A stretch of 64,000 nucleotides of DNA from Undaria pinnatifida (Eukaryota > Sar > Phaeophyceae > Laminariales > Alariaceae), in the NCBI GenBank assembly GCA_012845835.1, contig JABAKD010000035.1, positions 124,001 to 188,000 of the forward strand, given 5' to 3'. The translations under genes and the position numbers were made by a program. This document shows positions 21,011 to 31,894 of the stretch, piece after piece (the stretch's first letter is position 1; each line of letters starts with the position of its first letter). The notes beneath the pieces were generated by a model. That model did not search any database. It was not told where the DNA came from and saw only the letters and a list, made by a program, of their open reading frames with translations.

Positions 21011-22379
21011 TCTGGCGTAAAATCGCAATAAAACTGCTTTAACTGCGCCCAAAGGGGCACGGGGCTCGAAGTTGTTAGTGCTTGACGAGAGGCGCGATTA
21101 TGTCGTATCTTCACGGGAATAGCGTCCAGCTGATCGGGCTGGAGGCCGTGGCGTCACCAATGGCCCCTGGCGCAGTGTCGGATCTCGATCCTGTGCCACT
21201 GGGGCAGACGTAGCCTGAAACACGTGGTTTAGCGTGGTAAAAGACAAAGCAGGGCCCGTAGACTCTGTGGGCGTCTTCTGTAGGTGGGCTCGGGGACGTG
21301 GCAATAATGATTTTACCCGAGAAGGCTCTTTTTCGTTAGGCCTCGTGGAGAAGGGAGACGAGGTAGCTAATCTTGTCGACTCCTCCTTGATGGAAAAAAA
21401 TATATGTAACGCTCGCTGCTATCGCGAGCAAACAACAGGTCGAACCTCGCAAAAGATCTCGGTGTTTTACTGTTGGCCTTCCCACACCTCAAACCGACCG
21501 TCATCTTGTGGTCAGGAAAAGTGTTTGAGGGTCGGCCGTCCCACACCTCAAACCGACCGCCACCTCCTGGTCAGGGAGAGGTGGGTATGAACACGTTCGC
21601 GTCAAAAGGCAACGCGCCGTCACCGCAGCTATAATGCTGCGCGACGCGTACCTGGGAGGAAGCGCGCAAAAAGCAGGCTCCCGTGCCATAGTTGATGGAG
21701 GCGGCGTTTGGAGCGCGTACCCCCATTGCCGAGTTTATGTCGCGGCTGAGGGGAATGAGAGGAAGGTCGCTGGAAGCGCGCGTTCTAACCGTTGGAACAA
21801 TATTAACTGGCTGGCGGGAACTACGTTCGAAGTGGTAGTGACCGCCGGCGGTACTACGCAGCGATAATCGCCCGCCGACGGCGTAGGAGCCCGTGAGCTC
21901 TTGACAGAGGCAATCTGTGCTGCGTTATTGGACAGGCTAGCAACAGAACACGAGCATCTTCTGAAACTAAAGAATAGTATCCCCGACAGTGTTTTCGACG
22001 GTGCCGTACCGCGGCCGAGCTGTCGATTGCCGGTACGGAATGTGCCAGTATGGCGCGTGAGTATTTCTGCCCGGGTTATTTGTGGCTCCAAAGCGCATTC
22101 GAGGAGCAGGAGCGGGGGCAGAAGAGGCGGCCGAGCGCGGGATACCACCATCGTGATCCGACGTGTATGTGGTATAGTTGTGACAGTTTACCTGGCCCTG
22201 GTCCTGGTGGTACCCTCGCGATTGACCTGAAAGGTGGCGATGATTTTTGTTGTGGTTGTTCGGTCGAGAAGATTTGCCGTCTTGGTGGTAGCAGACCATG
22301 CGTGTTTGCCATCGTCGGTGTGCGTCATCGTCGCCAAATTGGCCAAGTCCAGGGTTCAAGCAGCCACTCGCAGTAATGA
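21011..22379 (-). other. Gypsy copy L, gag-NADAR interval
   Basis: Homologous to 61035-62469 of copy R. It contains a roughly 62-bp tandem duplication (21475-21590, CACACCTCAAACCGACCG twice) that copy R also has (61895-62015). Reading frames are fragmented. Ser/Arg/Pro-rich translation suggests a gag tail or linker rather than an enzyme. Confidence 0.5.
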
Positions 22380-24471
22380 AAGGATGCCTAAATGCTTGAT
22401 GGAAAGGTTGTCTTTTTGCCAATTGAGGCAAAGCCCCGGTTTTCTCGGAGGGCATCAGCTCGAGGTGAACGGAGGCCGCTCCAAAGGGGAGGGTCGTCTG
22501 TCTTAAACGAGGCGTTAACGGCGAAACCTTCTTCAAAATGATGCTCTTCTAGTGGCCAGCAGTTCGACGTGTGGTCAAGCCAAGGCCCCGATGAATCATC
22601 GACGGACATGACAGTTGGATGATGGCTCGATCCCCTCTGCCTCGAACGCGACTGGGACGGCATTCGGCCCTGATTGCGCCCGTGATCGGCGGGCCGGGCC
22701 CCCGACGAGGCGGATGACCGCGCTCCCGTCGAAGAAACAGGCAGAGAAAAAATGCTTCGCCGTTGACGGCAGGTGTCTTATTATGCGCTTAGTCACTGAA
22801 AGCCCGCCATATAGCATCCAACGTAGCGTGTGGCCGCGGGTCCGTTGCCTTCAAACCAGGGTACAACGCAGGCATGAGAGCCGGAGATTTCTCATTCGTC
22901 GCCACCCGAACCACCTCCAACACCACATCCGGCGCCGGAAACGATGCACGCTCACTCCCCGTAGCGGTCGACACAAGTACGCGAAGCTCCCGACTGAAAT
23001 TAGAAAAAGGCGTGCCGTTACACATTCCAAAACTATGCAACTTAGTGTAGCTCTCCTCCGTGTCAACCCCGTCGAAGTGTATAATCAGCAGACGCAACAG
23101 GAGGGTGAAAGTCTCAGGCCCAGTTGCTCCTCCTGCAATAGCTCTCGACATTTCTTGCCTGCTACCACGGCCACCTCGCTGTGGTCCGTGCTCGAGAACG
23201 AAGACGAGCGGGAGGAGGTTGACGAGCCGTTCCACGCGGAACATCCTCTCGCACCGTTCCTCCGCCCTCCTTTGCCTCCGCCAGAGCTGCGGCCACTGCC
23301 CCGGTTGTTGGACCAAAGCTGCTCCCTCGGCGGCGCCCTGAGCCACACCAGCATCCGATGTGCCTCCCCCGCCTCCACCACCGCTGTCACCAACGCGGCG
23401 GCGGTGGTGGTCGCCACCCCCACCGTTTTTGTCGCCACCCCTACAGTTTCGGTCCCCGCAGTTGCGACTGTCGCTGCGTCGCTGTTTCCCCCGGTTGCGT
23501 TCCCCCAACTCTTCCTCCAGGATTCGGCCAAAAGACAGGGTCGGGAGCCTCGTCGTGGGCCATCAGCAGGGCCTTGACGAGGGCAAGCGTCGGGGCGGCT
23601 CTTGTCTGTCCGGCATAGGGCGTACAACCCATGCAAGTCCAGGCCGCCTCCACTGAAAGGGCGTCCACTTGCCGCGACGCCGGTCTCTCTGACGTGAGGA
23701 GGGCGCAGGCCGTTTCCACTACCGTGGTCGCCAACGCTGAGGAAAAAGTTTACCCTGGGTGCAGACGCCATGCACGCGATGCTGCCCTTGAAGAAAGCGT
23801 CGTTCCTGGGTCGTGGTTGCTGGGATGCGGCACCCTGCGGGCGCGTCGAAGGCGAGGGGTCCGCGGTAGCTCCCGCCGCAGCCGACGCAACTGATTGGGT
23901 GAGGGCTTGTTGGGCCCTCTCCGCTACCAGGAACGCCTCCCGCGCAGCGGTCTTCGTCTGCTCAATATCTTCGTCAAACCGACGTCGGCATGCTTCACGC
24001 CGGAGAATCGTCTGGTCGGCGTCGTCAAGCGCCCACTGGGCCCGCGCCGCCGCATATGCCAAATCCAAGTGGCCGGCATGGGCGCCCCGGCTTCGGGAGC
24101 TCTGGGGGTGCGCTCTGCTGAGCGCTGAGAGCCAAGGTGGCGCGGTGGTGCCCTATCGAGTGCGTGGGGGGCAGCTGGTGGCTCTCCCCCGGGGCTGGCG
24201 AGAGCTGGCGTCGAGACGCCCCCGAGTCCGGTGGAGGTTGGTTCGTCTTCGTCTCTGCGCGAGCCGGCGAGTCGACCCCCTTGGTTGGTGGGTCCGGTTG
24301 GTGGCATGGTGGTCCGTCTTCTCTCTCGTCACCGGAACCCGCCGCCAGTGGTTTCCCCCGTCTCGAGTCGCGGGTCTCGAGCGAGCTCTCCCTGTCTCGT
24401 GGGCATCCAGGTTGGGATGCGTGGAAGACCTCAGCCTCCCTCGAGTAGCCCGCTTCCTTACTGGTAGACAT
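22380..24471 (-). pseudogene. gag: Gag of gypsy copy L
   Basis: Minus strand. The ATG at 24471-24469 starts MSTSKEAGYS, matched by MSTRKEAGYS at 58988 in copy R, which supports this start. The first part is Pro/Ser/Arg-rich, then a helical Ala/Arg/Glu-rich segment (AYAAARAQWALDDADQTI), then a capsid-like block in another frame (22789-23508: LLLRLLIIHFDGVDTEESYT and SRELRVLVSTATGSERA). The zinc knuckle that copy R retains is destroyed here at about 22440-22395: of the C-x2-C-x4-H-x4-C ligands only the first Cys remains. Frame changes occur at about 24050 and 23100. Confidence 0.75.
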
Positions 24472-24659
24472 GTTGTGGCTTGTTGTCTGTACGGAGGGCA
24501 GCGAAAGGAGGGGGTGTGGGGGAAGGTGGCGGGATGGGAACGACGCGTAAAGAAGCTGTGGAAGCAGATATATTGTTGTGGTGTCCCTGCTGCAAGTAGC
24601 GATAATCTGTGTGCCAGCAAGCAGCAAGATATGGGCCTCGACTCCGTCCAGCATCAGTG

Positions 24660-27060
24660 ATGGTAGCAGCCACGCCAACTAGCAGTAGGACAGGAGGACA
24701 GCGGTAAGAAGGGTACCATCCACCAAAACCGCAACATAAGAGTAGCGCCCAGTCTGATCGTAGGGTGTACGGGTACCGCCCGCACGAACCGCAGTAAAAG
24801 GGGCTTAAAATGGGTAGCACTGACCCTAACCGCCGTGCAGGGGGTGCAACACAGTAAAGGTACGTCTGCATCCATCGCGCTAAAACAGGCAACGTTTCAC
24901 CTAGGCGGGGCGGAGGTAGCACAGAAAAGCGTCGCACAAAACGCCCACGTCCATCGCACCCAAACAGGCAGCATTTAACCTAGGTGCAGTGTAGGGGTGA
25001 GTAGCAAGGTAAAAGGTTGCACAAGAAGCCCACGCCCATCGCACCAAAACAGGCAGCATTTATCCCATGCACAGTGTAGGGGGGAAGCACAGTAAAGGGT
25101 CGCCTAACACGTCGACGCTCATCGCACCAAAACAGGCAGCATTTAACGTAGGTGCAGTGTAGGGGGGCAGCACAGTAAAGCGTACGCCGACGCTCATCGC
25201 ACCAAAACACGCAGCATATGCCATAGCACAGTAGAGGACCGCACAGCTAACCGTATAAAAACGGGCAGCATCGGCCCTACCAGTGGTGTAGGGGGGGTAG
25301 CGTAGTAGAGGATCGTGCTGCCAATCGTAAAAAAAACGGGCAGCATCTGCCTCAACAGTAGTGTAGGGGGAGGTAGCACGGTATAGGGTTGGACATACAC
25401 CTACAAGAGGACAAGGTCAGTACAACGCCTGCACAAAGTAATTTCCCCACCGACCTCACGATAGGGGAACGGTCGCGCCTACAGTAGTACTGCTCGCTGC
25501 GTTATCGCTGCTGTTCCCATAGGTACCGATAATACCAACCGCGCGAAGATGGGCAGTATAACCCCCGGACAAGGCAGTTTCCCCACCGTCCGCACTATAG
25601 CGAGACGATCGCGCCTACAGTAGTGCTGCTCGCTGTAGTATCGTTGCTGCGTTTACAGGTAACGGCAATTCCAACCGCACCAAGATGGGTAGTATATCGT
25701 CCGAACAATGCAGTTCCCCCACCGACCGCACTATAGAGGGACGGTCGAGCCTACAGTAGTGCTGATTGCTGCAAGATCGCTCCTGTGTCCACGGGTGGCA
25801 ACAACTACCACCGCCGAAAAGGGTAGTATAATACCACGATCAGTTGAAGAAAAGGTGAGTACGCCCGCAGCCGAATAGGAAGGCTAATTGCCCTCAAGTA
25901 CCGCATCAAACAGGCTGATCTCCACTTGCGCTAATGAAAGCTGTAAAAGCGCAGTATCTCCGCGAACTGTAGTAAACGCTCTGTAACGGGCAGTAGCTGT
26001 CCGAACATGTGCAGAGAAAAAAAAATGCCAGCATAGACCCTAGTAGCCTCGTGAAGGGCAGCACGTGTTCCAAACGTTAGTGGAGCGACAGCATTTGCGC
26101 CACAAGTATCACGCTCGGTGTCTCCGCCAACTGTAAACCTCATTGCAACGGACAGTATCCGTCGTGACAGCTGCAAAACAAAATGCAGCTCCTAGCAGCA
26201 TTGTGGAAGGGCACCACATGTACCGGCAGCAGTAGAAAGCCGGCCTAACGCCTGGACAGCTAAAAACTTTCCGTACCCACACCGACCGCACTATAAAGGG
26301 ACAGTTGCGTTGACAGCAGTGCAGAGTGCCGCACTAACGCAGCTGTGCCCATACAGGAAGTGTTATTAGCCTCCGCGTACCGATGAAGGGTGGAATATAG
26401 GGCATCGCACACGCCGACAGCCTTGCCCCAAAAAAAAGCCCGCACCGAGTTTCAGATTCCTAGTCACGGGAGAGTCAAAACGAAACATCTCTCGAATCTC
26501 ACTTGCAAGAAGTACTCGCACAGCAGCGGAGGGTGTCAGAGCTGCAGTGCTGTAACTGTGGGCGCTGGGACAGTGAAGGGTCGAGCTATGTGGTGAATGG
26601 GCAGGAGCAAAGTAGGCGGCTCGGCTGCTGTACAGTAACTTCTACAGCAGAGAATCCGGTGGTATACGGCATGTATTGACAGCGAGCCCATTATGCTGTA
26701 CTGCTCTAGTTGGTAGAGCTGCGAACATGATGGTGGTTGAAGCTACGTGACGCAGTGGAACACTGTTGATCGCGAAAGATCACGGTGGGGTCCGGGTTGC
26801 GTCAAATTAGTAGCTGTACTAATTTAGCAGAAAGGGAACACAGCAGTTTGTCCGACGCGCAAGACAGATCGGCGTATGTACCAAAACCCATACGATACGC
26901 ATGTACTGGAAAAGTGGCCATAGGAGAAAGCTCAAACATTCCATGAGCACCGCCTATTTCTCCCCAAGGAGCACCACAAGGCAGGAGCCCCAGCATGAGC
27001 TCCTAGACCGCGGTGCCCGTAGTTCAAGGGGGTCCCGCGAAGGTCGGTCTGGCTCCGTCA
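24660..27060 (-). repeat. 5' leader VNTR arrays of gypsy copy L
   Basis: Three array types, read here as the complement of copy R: about 76-82-bp units with ACGGGCAGCATC cores (about 25250-25400, two to three units), about 80-bp units with AAACAGGCAGCATTTAACC cores (about 24880-25210, four units), and about 125-bp units with CTACAGTAGTGCTG cores (25440-25850, three units). No open frame crosses them convincingly. They occupy the untranslated leader between PBS and gag. Copy R has far more units. Confidence 0.8.
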
Positions 27061-27741
27061 GCAAAGGTGTATACAGGCCTGTGGGCCCTCCAAGCAAGCG
27101 AAGTCCCCGTCGCTGGTCCCTCGAAGGGTTAATTCCAGTATTCTTGTCCGTGGCGCGTCGCTCATATGCCTCAGCCCCGAAGCGCAGAAAAAATAATAAA
27201 TACAGGTCGACGGGCGATCTTGGTGCTTGTGCTGGCAGCTTGCGAAGATGTGCAGTGCAACATGCTGGCTGAGCGCCGAGCGAACAAGTCTCATGCGTGG
27301 GGCATGGGTAGTTCCGCTGCGGAGTGGTCCATGTGACCATCTGGCAGGGAACTGATGCGACCAAAAGCCGAGACTAGGAGTGTGCTCCGGGTGGGTGGGG
27401 ATTGGGCAGTTCCGCTGCGGAGTGGTCCATGAGACACAGCTGGCGGGGAACTGATGCGAATAAACGCCGAGACGAGGAGTGTGTTCCGAAGGGCAGTGTC
27501 GTCCGTACGAGATCGGAAGGTGTCGTCCGTGTGGTACGTGCCCGGCGACCAACAGGAGGGCCCCCAGCCATCTCACTGCTGCTGTGGTCGCCGTTGGAGG
27601 AGGAAGGGCGCGCCCTCCATTGAGAAGCTACCCGTGAAGGAACAGGGGTTGTGGGCTCGATAGGAAGCAAAAGCAAATCGCTACGAAAACAACTATTAGA
27701 GAGATTGGAGGAACGCTGCCACAATAGCAAGCCAAGCCAAA
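27061..27741 (-). repeat. Leader segment of gypsy copy L with ~100-bp tandem repeats
   Basis: Matches 49131-49857 on the opposite strand. It contains GTTCCGCTGCGGAGTGGTCCATG at about 27310 and again at about 27411, a tandem repeat of about 100 bp; copy R has a third, partly diverged unit. Overlapping frames on both strands reflect the repeat. It lies directly downstream of the primer-binding site and is most likely untranslated leader or packaging sequence. Confidence 0.65.
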
Positions 27742-27751
27742 GACGACGCCA
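27742..27751 (-). promoter_or_regulatory. Primer-binding site of gypsy copy L
   Basis: On the minus strand TGGCGTCGTC follows the LTR directly. It starts with TGG, as expected for pairing with the CCA end of a tRNA, and is identical to the sequence directly after the LTR of copy R (49119-49128). Confidence 0.7.
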
Positions 27752-27921
27752 TATTGTAAAGGTTTTGAGCGGGGACACGGAGTGTCCCCTGCAGGTCTGC
27801 CAGTTGAGCAGGTCCTCGGAGAATACTCACTTTCTTAGCCATCGTAGAGACGTAGCTTTATTCGATTCCACCAGAGCCCCGGATGGCTCCTGAGATCAGA
27901 GGCACGTGCCTCCGACCTATT
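27752..27921 (-). repeat. Truncated 5' LTR of gypsy copy L
   Basis: About 170 bp of the 268-bp LTR, including the GCAGGTCTGCCAGTTGAGCAGG and GATTCCACCAGAGCCC blocks shared with 14772-15040 and 48851-49118. Homology stops at about 27921, so the promoter half is missing, and sequence D1 begins within about 30 bp. Confidence 0.8.
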
Positions 27922-28021
27922 TCAATCCCTAATACCAAACGACAAAACTGTTTGGAATGTTCTTTAGTTAGGCTCGAAAAACGTCGAAAAAGGGTATTAC
28001 GTTGCCGGCCTGGCTCTCAAC

Positions 28022-28291
28022 CTATATAGCGCCAGCCCTGAAAATACCATCATCAGCCAGTTCCGGGGGGTGTTGTTTTGGGTCCTTATCTTGCTCTGTA
28101 AACGCGGTCCATTTAACTCGTGTGTGTTTGAACTCGTATTGTGTGTCGATGTCGGCCTCGCCCGGTGTCGCCTGAGACCAATCATCAGAGTTTTGGCCTG
28201 CTGTGGTGTGCGATTCAAAGCCTCCAACATCGCTTTCGGTCGAAAAATTGTGCGTAATTGCACACTGCGCCTTGGTGGGACATCGCAACAT
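28022..28291 (-). CDS. Small acidic ORF conserved in D1 and D2
   Basis: 89 codons on the minus strand, with a frame of the same length at 46844-46572 in D2 and no internal stop in either. The shared core includes KHTRVKWTAFT followed by an Asp/Glu/Lys-rich stretch, and DDWSQ-x-TPGEADID upstream. Substitutions between copies are mostly conservative. The spacing R-V-K-W-T is vaguely Myb/SANT-like, but the domain is too short to assign. It is divergent from the RING gene, with about 60 bp between the starts. A chance frame opposite another gene is still possible. Confidence 0.4.
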   Translation of the reverse strand: MLRCPTKAQCAITHNFSTESDVGGFESHTTAGQNSDDWSQATPGEADIDTQYEFKHTRVKWTAFTEQDKDPKQHPPELADDGIFRAGAI

Positions 28292-28353
28292 CTCCTTGTC
28301 GCGCTTGATGCCAGTAGCAATTAACCTTTTCTCCCCGTTTCCCTCTTTGTTTG

Positions 28354-28902
28354 ATGTATCATTCTCCGTCCCACCGTGCTACCGCTAGGTTGCTATCCAT
28401 CCGAAACCTGCATTTGTCGACGTCTCGTCATCGCCAGGAACCATCCTCGACGTCATTTATGCGTGACAGTGGTGGCATCTGCAGCGAAACGTTGCGTGCC
28501 CACCTCACCGTTCTTCTTCCCTGTCACCACGTATTCCATCGCTCTTGCGTCGAAAAGGTGCTCCGGTACGCAAGATGCATTGCGTCATCTGGCCGTCTTG
28601 CGATCGACTGCATCATGTGTGGTGCACCAGCCACCGTCTCCCTCCTGCCGATGTTTCACCACGATAGCGACGACAGGCCACTTCCTCGTCAAGTACGGGC
28701 TGTGCGCGCCGAGGACGGCGCCGGCGGCGAAGATGTTGATGGTCCCGTGGAACCGTGGCACATGTTCGCGCGCCGCCAAGACGTGAGATTTGGTTCCGCC
28801 GTTGTGCTTGCTCTGCACCAGAAAACGTTGCCCAGCTTGCGTACCCCCCTTGTATTCCTCATCGCGGGTGGTGAGACTGGATTCGCCTACCCAGGCTCAT
28901 GA
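28354..28902 (+). pseudogene. RING-H2 finger protein, D1 copy (first zinc ligand lost)
   Basis: The ATG at 28354 fits the homologous start at 46910 in D2. The 182-residue product has a RING-H2 pattern: C-x2-C would start at residue 40, but the first Cys is Gly (codon 28471-28473, GGT; D2 has TGT), then ICSETL, 13 residues, CHHVFHRSC (C-x-H-x2-H-x2-C), 20 residues and CIMC (C-x2-C). RING-H2 proteins usually act as E3 ubiquitin ligases. The frame is open to 28902, past the position of the D2 stop. Loss of one zinc ligand probably weakens folding. No signal peptide or membrane segment. Confidence 0.6.
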
Positions 28903-29508
28903 AGGTGGCCTAACTGAGGCACAGCTTTTTCGATGATAGCCCCGGGACACGGACCGTCTTTGGGCGATGGGCCGCGCGCGTCAACGACGCCATAGAAGAA
29001 CAAGATCACTTCAGCGTCGTCGGCGACTTACCTCCGTTTCCTTCGCCGCCTGCGGCAAACGACCACGATGACAAAGCCGATCTAACGCGTAACCGCAAAA
29101 CATGTACCTGGTACCTGGTACTAAGCACCTAGTATATGCTAGGTAAACAGTGGCATCGCTGTGTTGTTCTAGCTGCTAGTTAGTGTCGTTGTCTATGAGG
29201 GCCAGTGTTGCAAGTATCACTCAGGGGCGGTTGTGCTTGTGATTATGGCCATGTCTCGGCAAGTATGGTTAAAAACAGCCAGTCCGTGCTGCTGTACTGA
29301 TGCTGTTGTTGTAGTGTATTTTCGCATTTTTATCTCCGAGGACGGGTGCTTAAATATAATAATCGCATCAACCGGTGCCTTCTTTGCTGCGTTATTCGGT
29401 TATAATTATGAAAGAAGACGCGATTCATCATCATCGTCGCCCGTCCAGCACCATCATACAAAACTACTGTGCATTAGCGAAATATAGATGTTCCACGTTG
29501 CTTGCAAA

Positions 29509-29770
29509 GTTGAGTTTCAATCATTCAATCGGTCGTACTCACAACTGACGTTTTTCAATTTCTATAATATACTAAGCTTCGATCTCACAGCGGGAGCGTT
29601 TTATAAAATGTACTCACAGCTGACGTTTTCAATTTTTATAAAAAAATGAAAATCTTCGATCCCACAGCTGGGGTGTATTATATTTATGAAACAGCCGACG
29701 TTTTCAATTTTTATAAAATTCAATCGGTCATACTCACAGCTGACGTTTTTCAATTTATGTCCAAAATGGT
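29509..29770 (+). repeat. Tandem array of the ACAGCTGACGTTTT motif
   Basis: Four units built on (T)ACTCACAGCTGACGTTTT(T)CAATTT(TT)ATAA, near 29540, 29615, 29685 (diverged) and 29730. D2 has only one unit (about 48766-48800), so the array expanded in D1 or contracted in D2. Single related copies occur at 381, 2486 (inverted) and 2893. Confidence 0.75.
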
Positions 29771-29892
29771 ACATAATACAAAAGCGTCACTGGGACGTGC
29801 GTGCAGAGCAACAACCCCTCTGCACACTTTTCAAGCAATTCCCAGTGAAGTTAGTCTCTGGGTGCTGTAGTAAAAAATTCCCAGTAATGTTA

Positions 29893-30697
29893 GGCCATTT
29901 CTTATACAGTCAGATTTGTCAGTCGAAAACGGCCGTTTTCGACTGAAGCCCAAATCGGGCTTTCTTACACAGTCGCAAAAGGGCTTTTTCGACTCAACGG
30001 TTCTCGACTGAGAATTCCGACTGGCGGAGACTCGAGTTTTTCGACTGGATCTGCCAGTCGAAAAACTCAGTCGAAAACGTTTACACCTGTTTTTTGAACC
30101 CATCGCATCGCTCATCCAATCGCAAGACACACACCCACACGCCCACACACTCATACCAGGTAGCACACAGCAGTATCATACAACACCGCCGACGGTGCCT
30201 TGGCTATCACTGCTGTTGCTTCTCGCCGCAAGTCAGGGTGGGGCACTCCTAGCTCCGCTTACCAGCAGCGTGGGGCACTTCTAGCTTCGCCTGCCAGCAG
30301 CGTGTGTCACACGACGGCAGCAGCGCGCGTTATTGATGGCATTTTGCCAACAACGGCTACGCCTGCTGTAGCTGTGGCGGCTCTCGGCTGAGTGCAACGC
30401 GTCAAACGCAGCTTTGGCGGCTTTCGGCTAAGCCCAAGGCCACCAGCCCGCTTGAACGAAGGTTCGTCGCGAGCGAAGCACGCATTGTTCGCGAATAACG
30501 CGCGAAGCACAGAGCTGTCAACCGATTTTCAATTGCCATACAGCAGTATCCCCTCACACCAACCGCCTCTAGGAAGAGCACAAAAAATATAAAATCGACC
30601 CTGACGATAAGAAGGACCAGAAGAATCCAGTCGAAAAAAAGTCCAGTCGAAAAGGGCCGTTTTCGACTGGCGGAATCCGACTGTGTAAGAAATGGCC
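29893..30697 (-). mobile_element. PIF/Harbinger-like MITE, copy 2
   Basis: An 805-bp element with ends GGCCATTTCTTATACAGTC and GACTGTGTAAGAAATGGCC flanked by TTA on both sides (29890-29892, 30698-30700). Its interior matches 4014-4733 in reverse orientation (for example 30480-30580 against 4140-4260). AGTCGAAAA and its complement occur more than ten times, often as palindromes such as GTCGAAAACGGCCGTTTTCGAC. No coding capacity. Confidence 0.85.
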
Positions 30698-30700
30698 TTA

Positions 30701-31345
30701 GTCTCTGTCTCAGTGCTGTAGTCAAGAAACCGAAACAATCCCGAAATTCCCCCCGGGTTTAAACTTCAAGTTCAGGTCTAACTCCATTTATTGTTTTCCA
30801 TCCCCTCCCCAACTAAATCCAAGTTTCAAAGCTATTTGGCCCTGTCGCTAATCCCTCATCAATTGGTCTGAGGTCTCAACCGGCACTTTTGAAAAAAATG
30901 AAAATCCGTCCGTTGTCGCTCGCGAATTTCGGTAATTGGTGTGCCTTCTTTTATTGGGCTCTGACCTGCTAACCGGCACTTTAATAGACCGGTCTGGTCG
31001 GGCACTTTGTGCTGTTGCATGTTGCTACGTACATATCACAGGCCGTCCGCGCTTGTCACAACGAAATCTGCTAGCTGTAGCAGCTGTCTTTTTCGTGTCA
31101 CGACCTAGGTAATAGGTACACAGCAGGATCGGGGTACACAGAAAGCCGGGAGCAAGAACGAAGGCCCCTAGCTGTCGTAGCTGTTTAGCTAGACTATACC
31201 TTCATCTCACGACCTAGGTACCACAGTAGTTAGGTACACAGGAAGCTCGACATCAGGTACGCAGCAGGCCGAGAGCAAGCTGCATGGCGGGGCTTGGGCG
31301 TTTGGTCGAGACGACGGTTGCTTGACTTTAGGGCGGGAGCTGCCC
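30701..31345. other. Non-coding interval
   Basis: About 640 bp without a convincing frame or repeat boundary. It contains two loosely related blocks with CACGACCTAGGTA (near 31100 and 31205) followed by TACACAG-type sequence, suggesting a decayed short duplication of about 100 bp. Confidence 0.5.
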
Positions 31346-31403
31346 CTAGGTTGAGCGTTCTCCGCCGGATAGGATGGATACAACACGCGCAGCGGCCAAT
31401 ATG

Positions 31404-31770
31404 CTTAAGGTTGGTACAAACAATGCGAGTTTTGGTGGGTCTTGGCTTCGATACGATTTTTTGACGGTATATACGAGTGCGAGCTCGCTACCGTATGTGC
31501 TGTTTTTTATGAGCAACATCGCGGTACGGTATCGCCGTACGCGTTCCCACGCGAGCTTGTGGAGGGTATCTCCGATTGACAATAGGCTAAGGTTGGCACA
31601 AATGAATGAGTTTTGGTGGGGTCTTGACGTCGATACGAAAGTTGGAACCGTTCGTACACACGAGTGCGAGCTCGCTACCGTGTGTGCTGTTTTTATGAGC
31701 AAGACCGCGGTACGGCATCGTCGTACGCGCTTGCACGCGAGCTTGTGGAGGGCATCTCCGATTGACAAGC
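31404..31770 (+). repeat. 182-bp tandem duplication
   Basis: Units at about 31404 and 31586 share AAGGTTGG, GAGTTTTGGTGGG, GAGTGCGAGCTCGCTACCGT and a closing GAGCTTGTGGAGGG-ATCTCCGATTGACAA block. The closing block recurs in diverged form at 45050-45080, next to the Helitron remains. Confidence 0.85.
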
Positions 31771-31894
31771 GATCAAAAGCATGAAGGGGTGTATGGTGGT
31801 TGCTGACGTTTGTGTGTTAGACTTCTTCTGTCGTGTCTATGGCAACGTTTTCACAACATCGAGAACTCAGCGCATTCGCAGCGGACAAAGCAGG

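Larger units (their letters stand above)
14772..27921 (-). mobile_element. Large Ty3/gypsy-type element with NADAR domain, copy L
   Basis: Reading on the minus strand: truncated 5' LTR (27752-27921), primer-binding site TGGCGTCGTC (27751-27742), about 3.3 kb of untranslated leader with VNTR arrays, gag (from 24471), tandem repeats (21010-20440), a NADAR-type domain (20420-19940), minisatellite-coded repeats, Ty3-type integrase (18490-15925) and an LTR at 15040-14772. The whole is about 13 kb. I find no reverse transcriptase or RNase H between gag and integrase, so this copy is deleted for them or the element is non-autonomous. A second copy runs on the plus strand from 48851 out of the window. 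Confidence 0.8.
27950..29889 (+). repeat. Duplicated segment D1 (direct copy of D2)
   Basis: From GTTCTTTAGTTAGGCTCGAAAAACG onwards this segment is colinear with 46500-48850. It includes a divergent pair of frames (28291-28022 minus, 28354-28902 plus), a T-rich tail region (29280-29470) and a motif array (29509-29770). D2 has an extra 336-bp element (47859-48194) and about 300 bp of unrelated sequence (about 48400-48720) that D1 lacks. The unit may itself be mobile, but I could not define terminal repeats. Confidence 0.8.

Noticed and set aside
22615-23577. 320-codon plus-strand frame opposite gypsy gag
   Set aside because: It is antisense to the gag capsid region identified by homology with 58988-60531; long antisense frames are expected in GC-rich gag.
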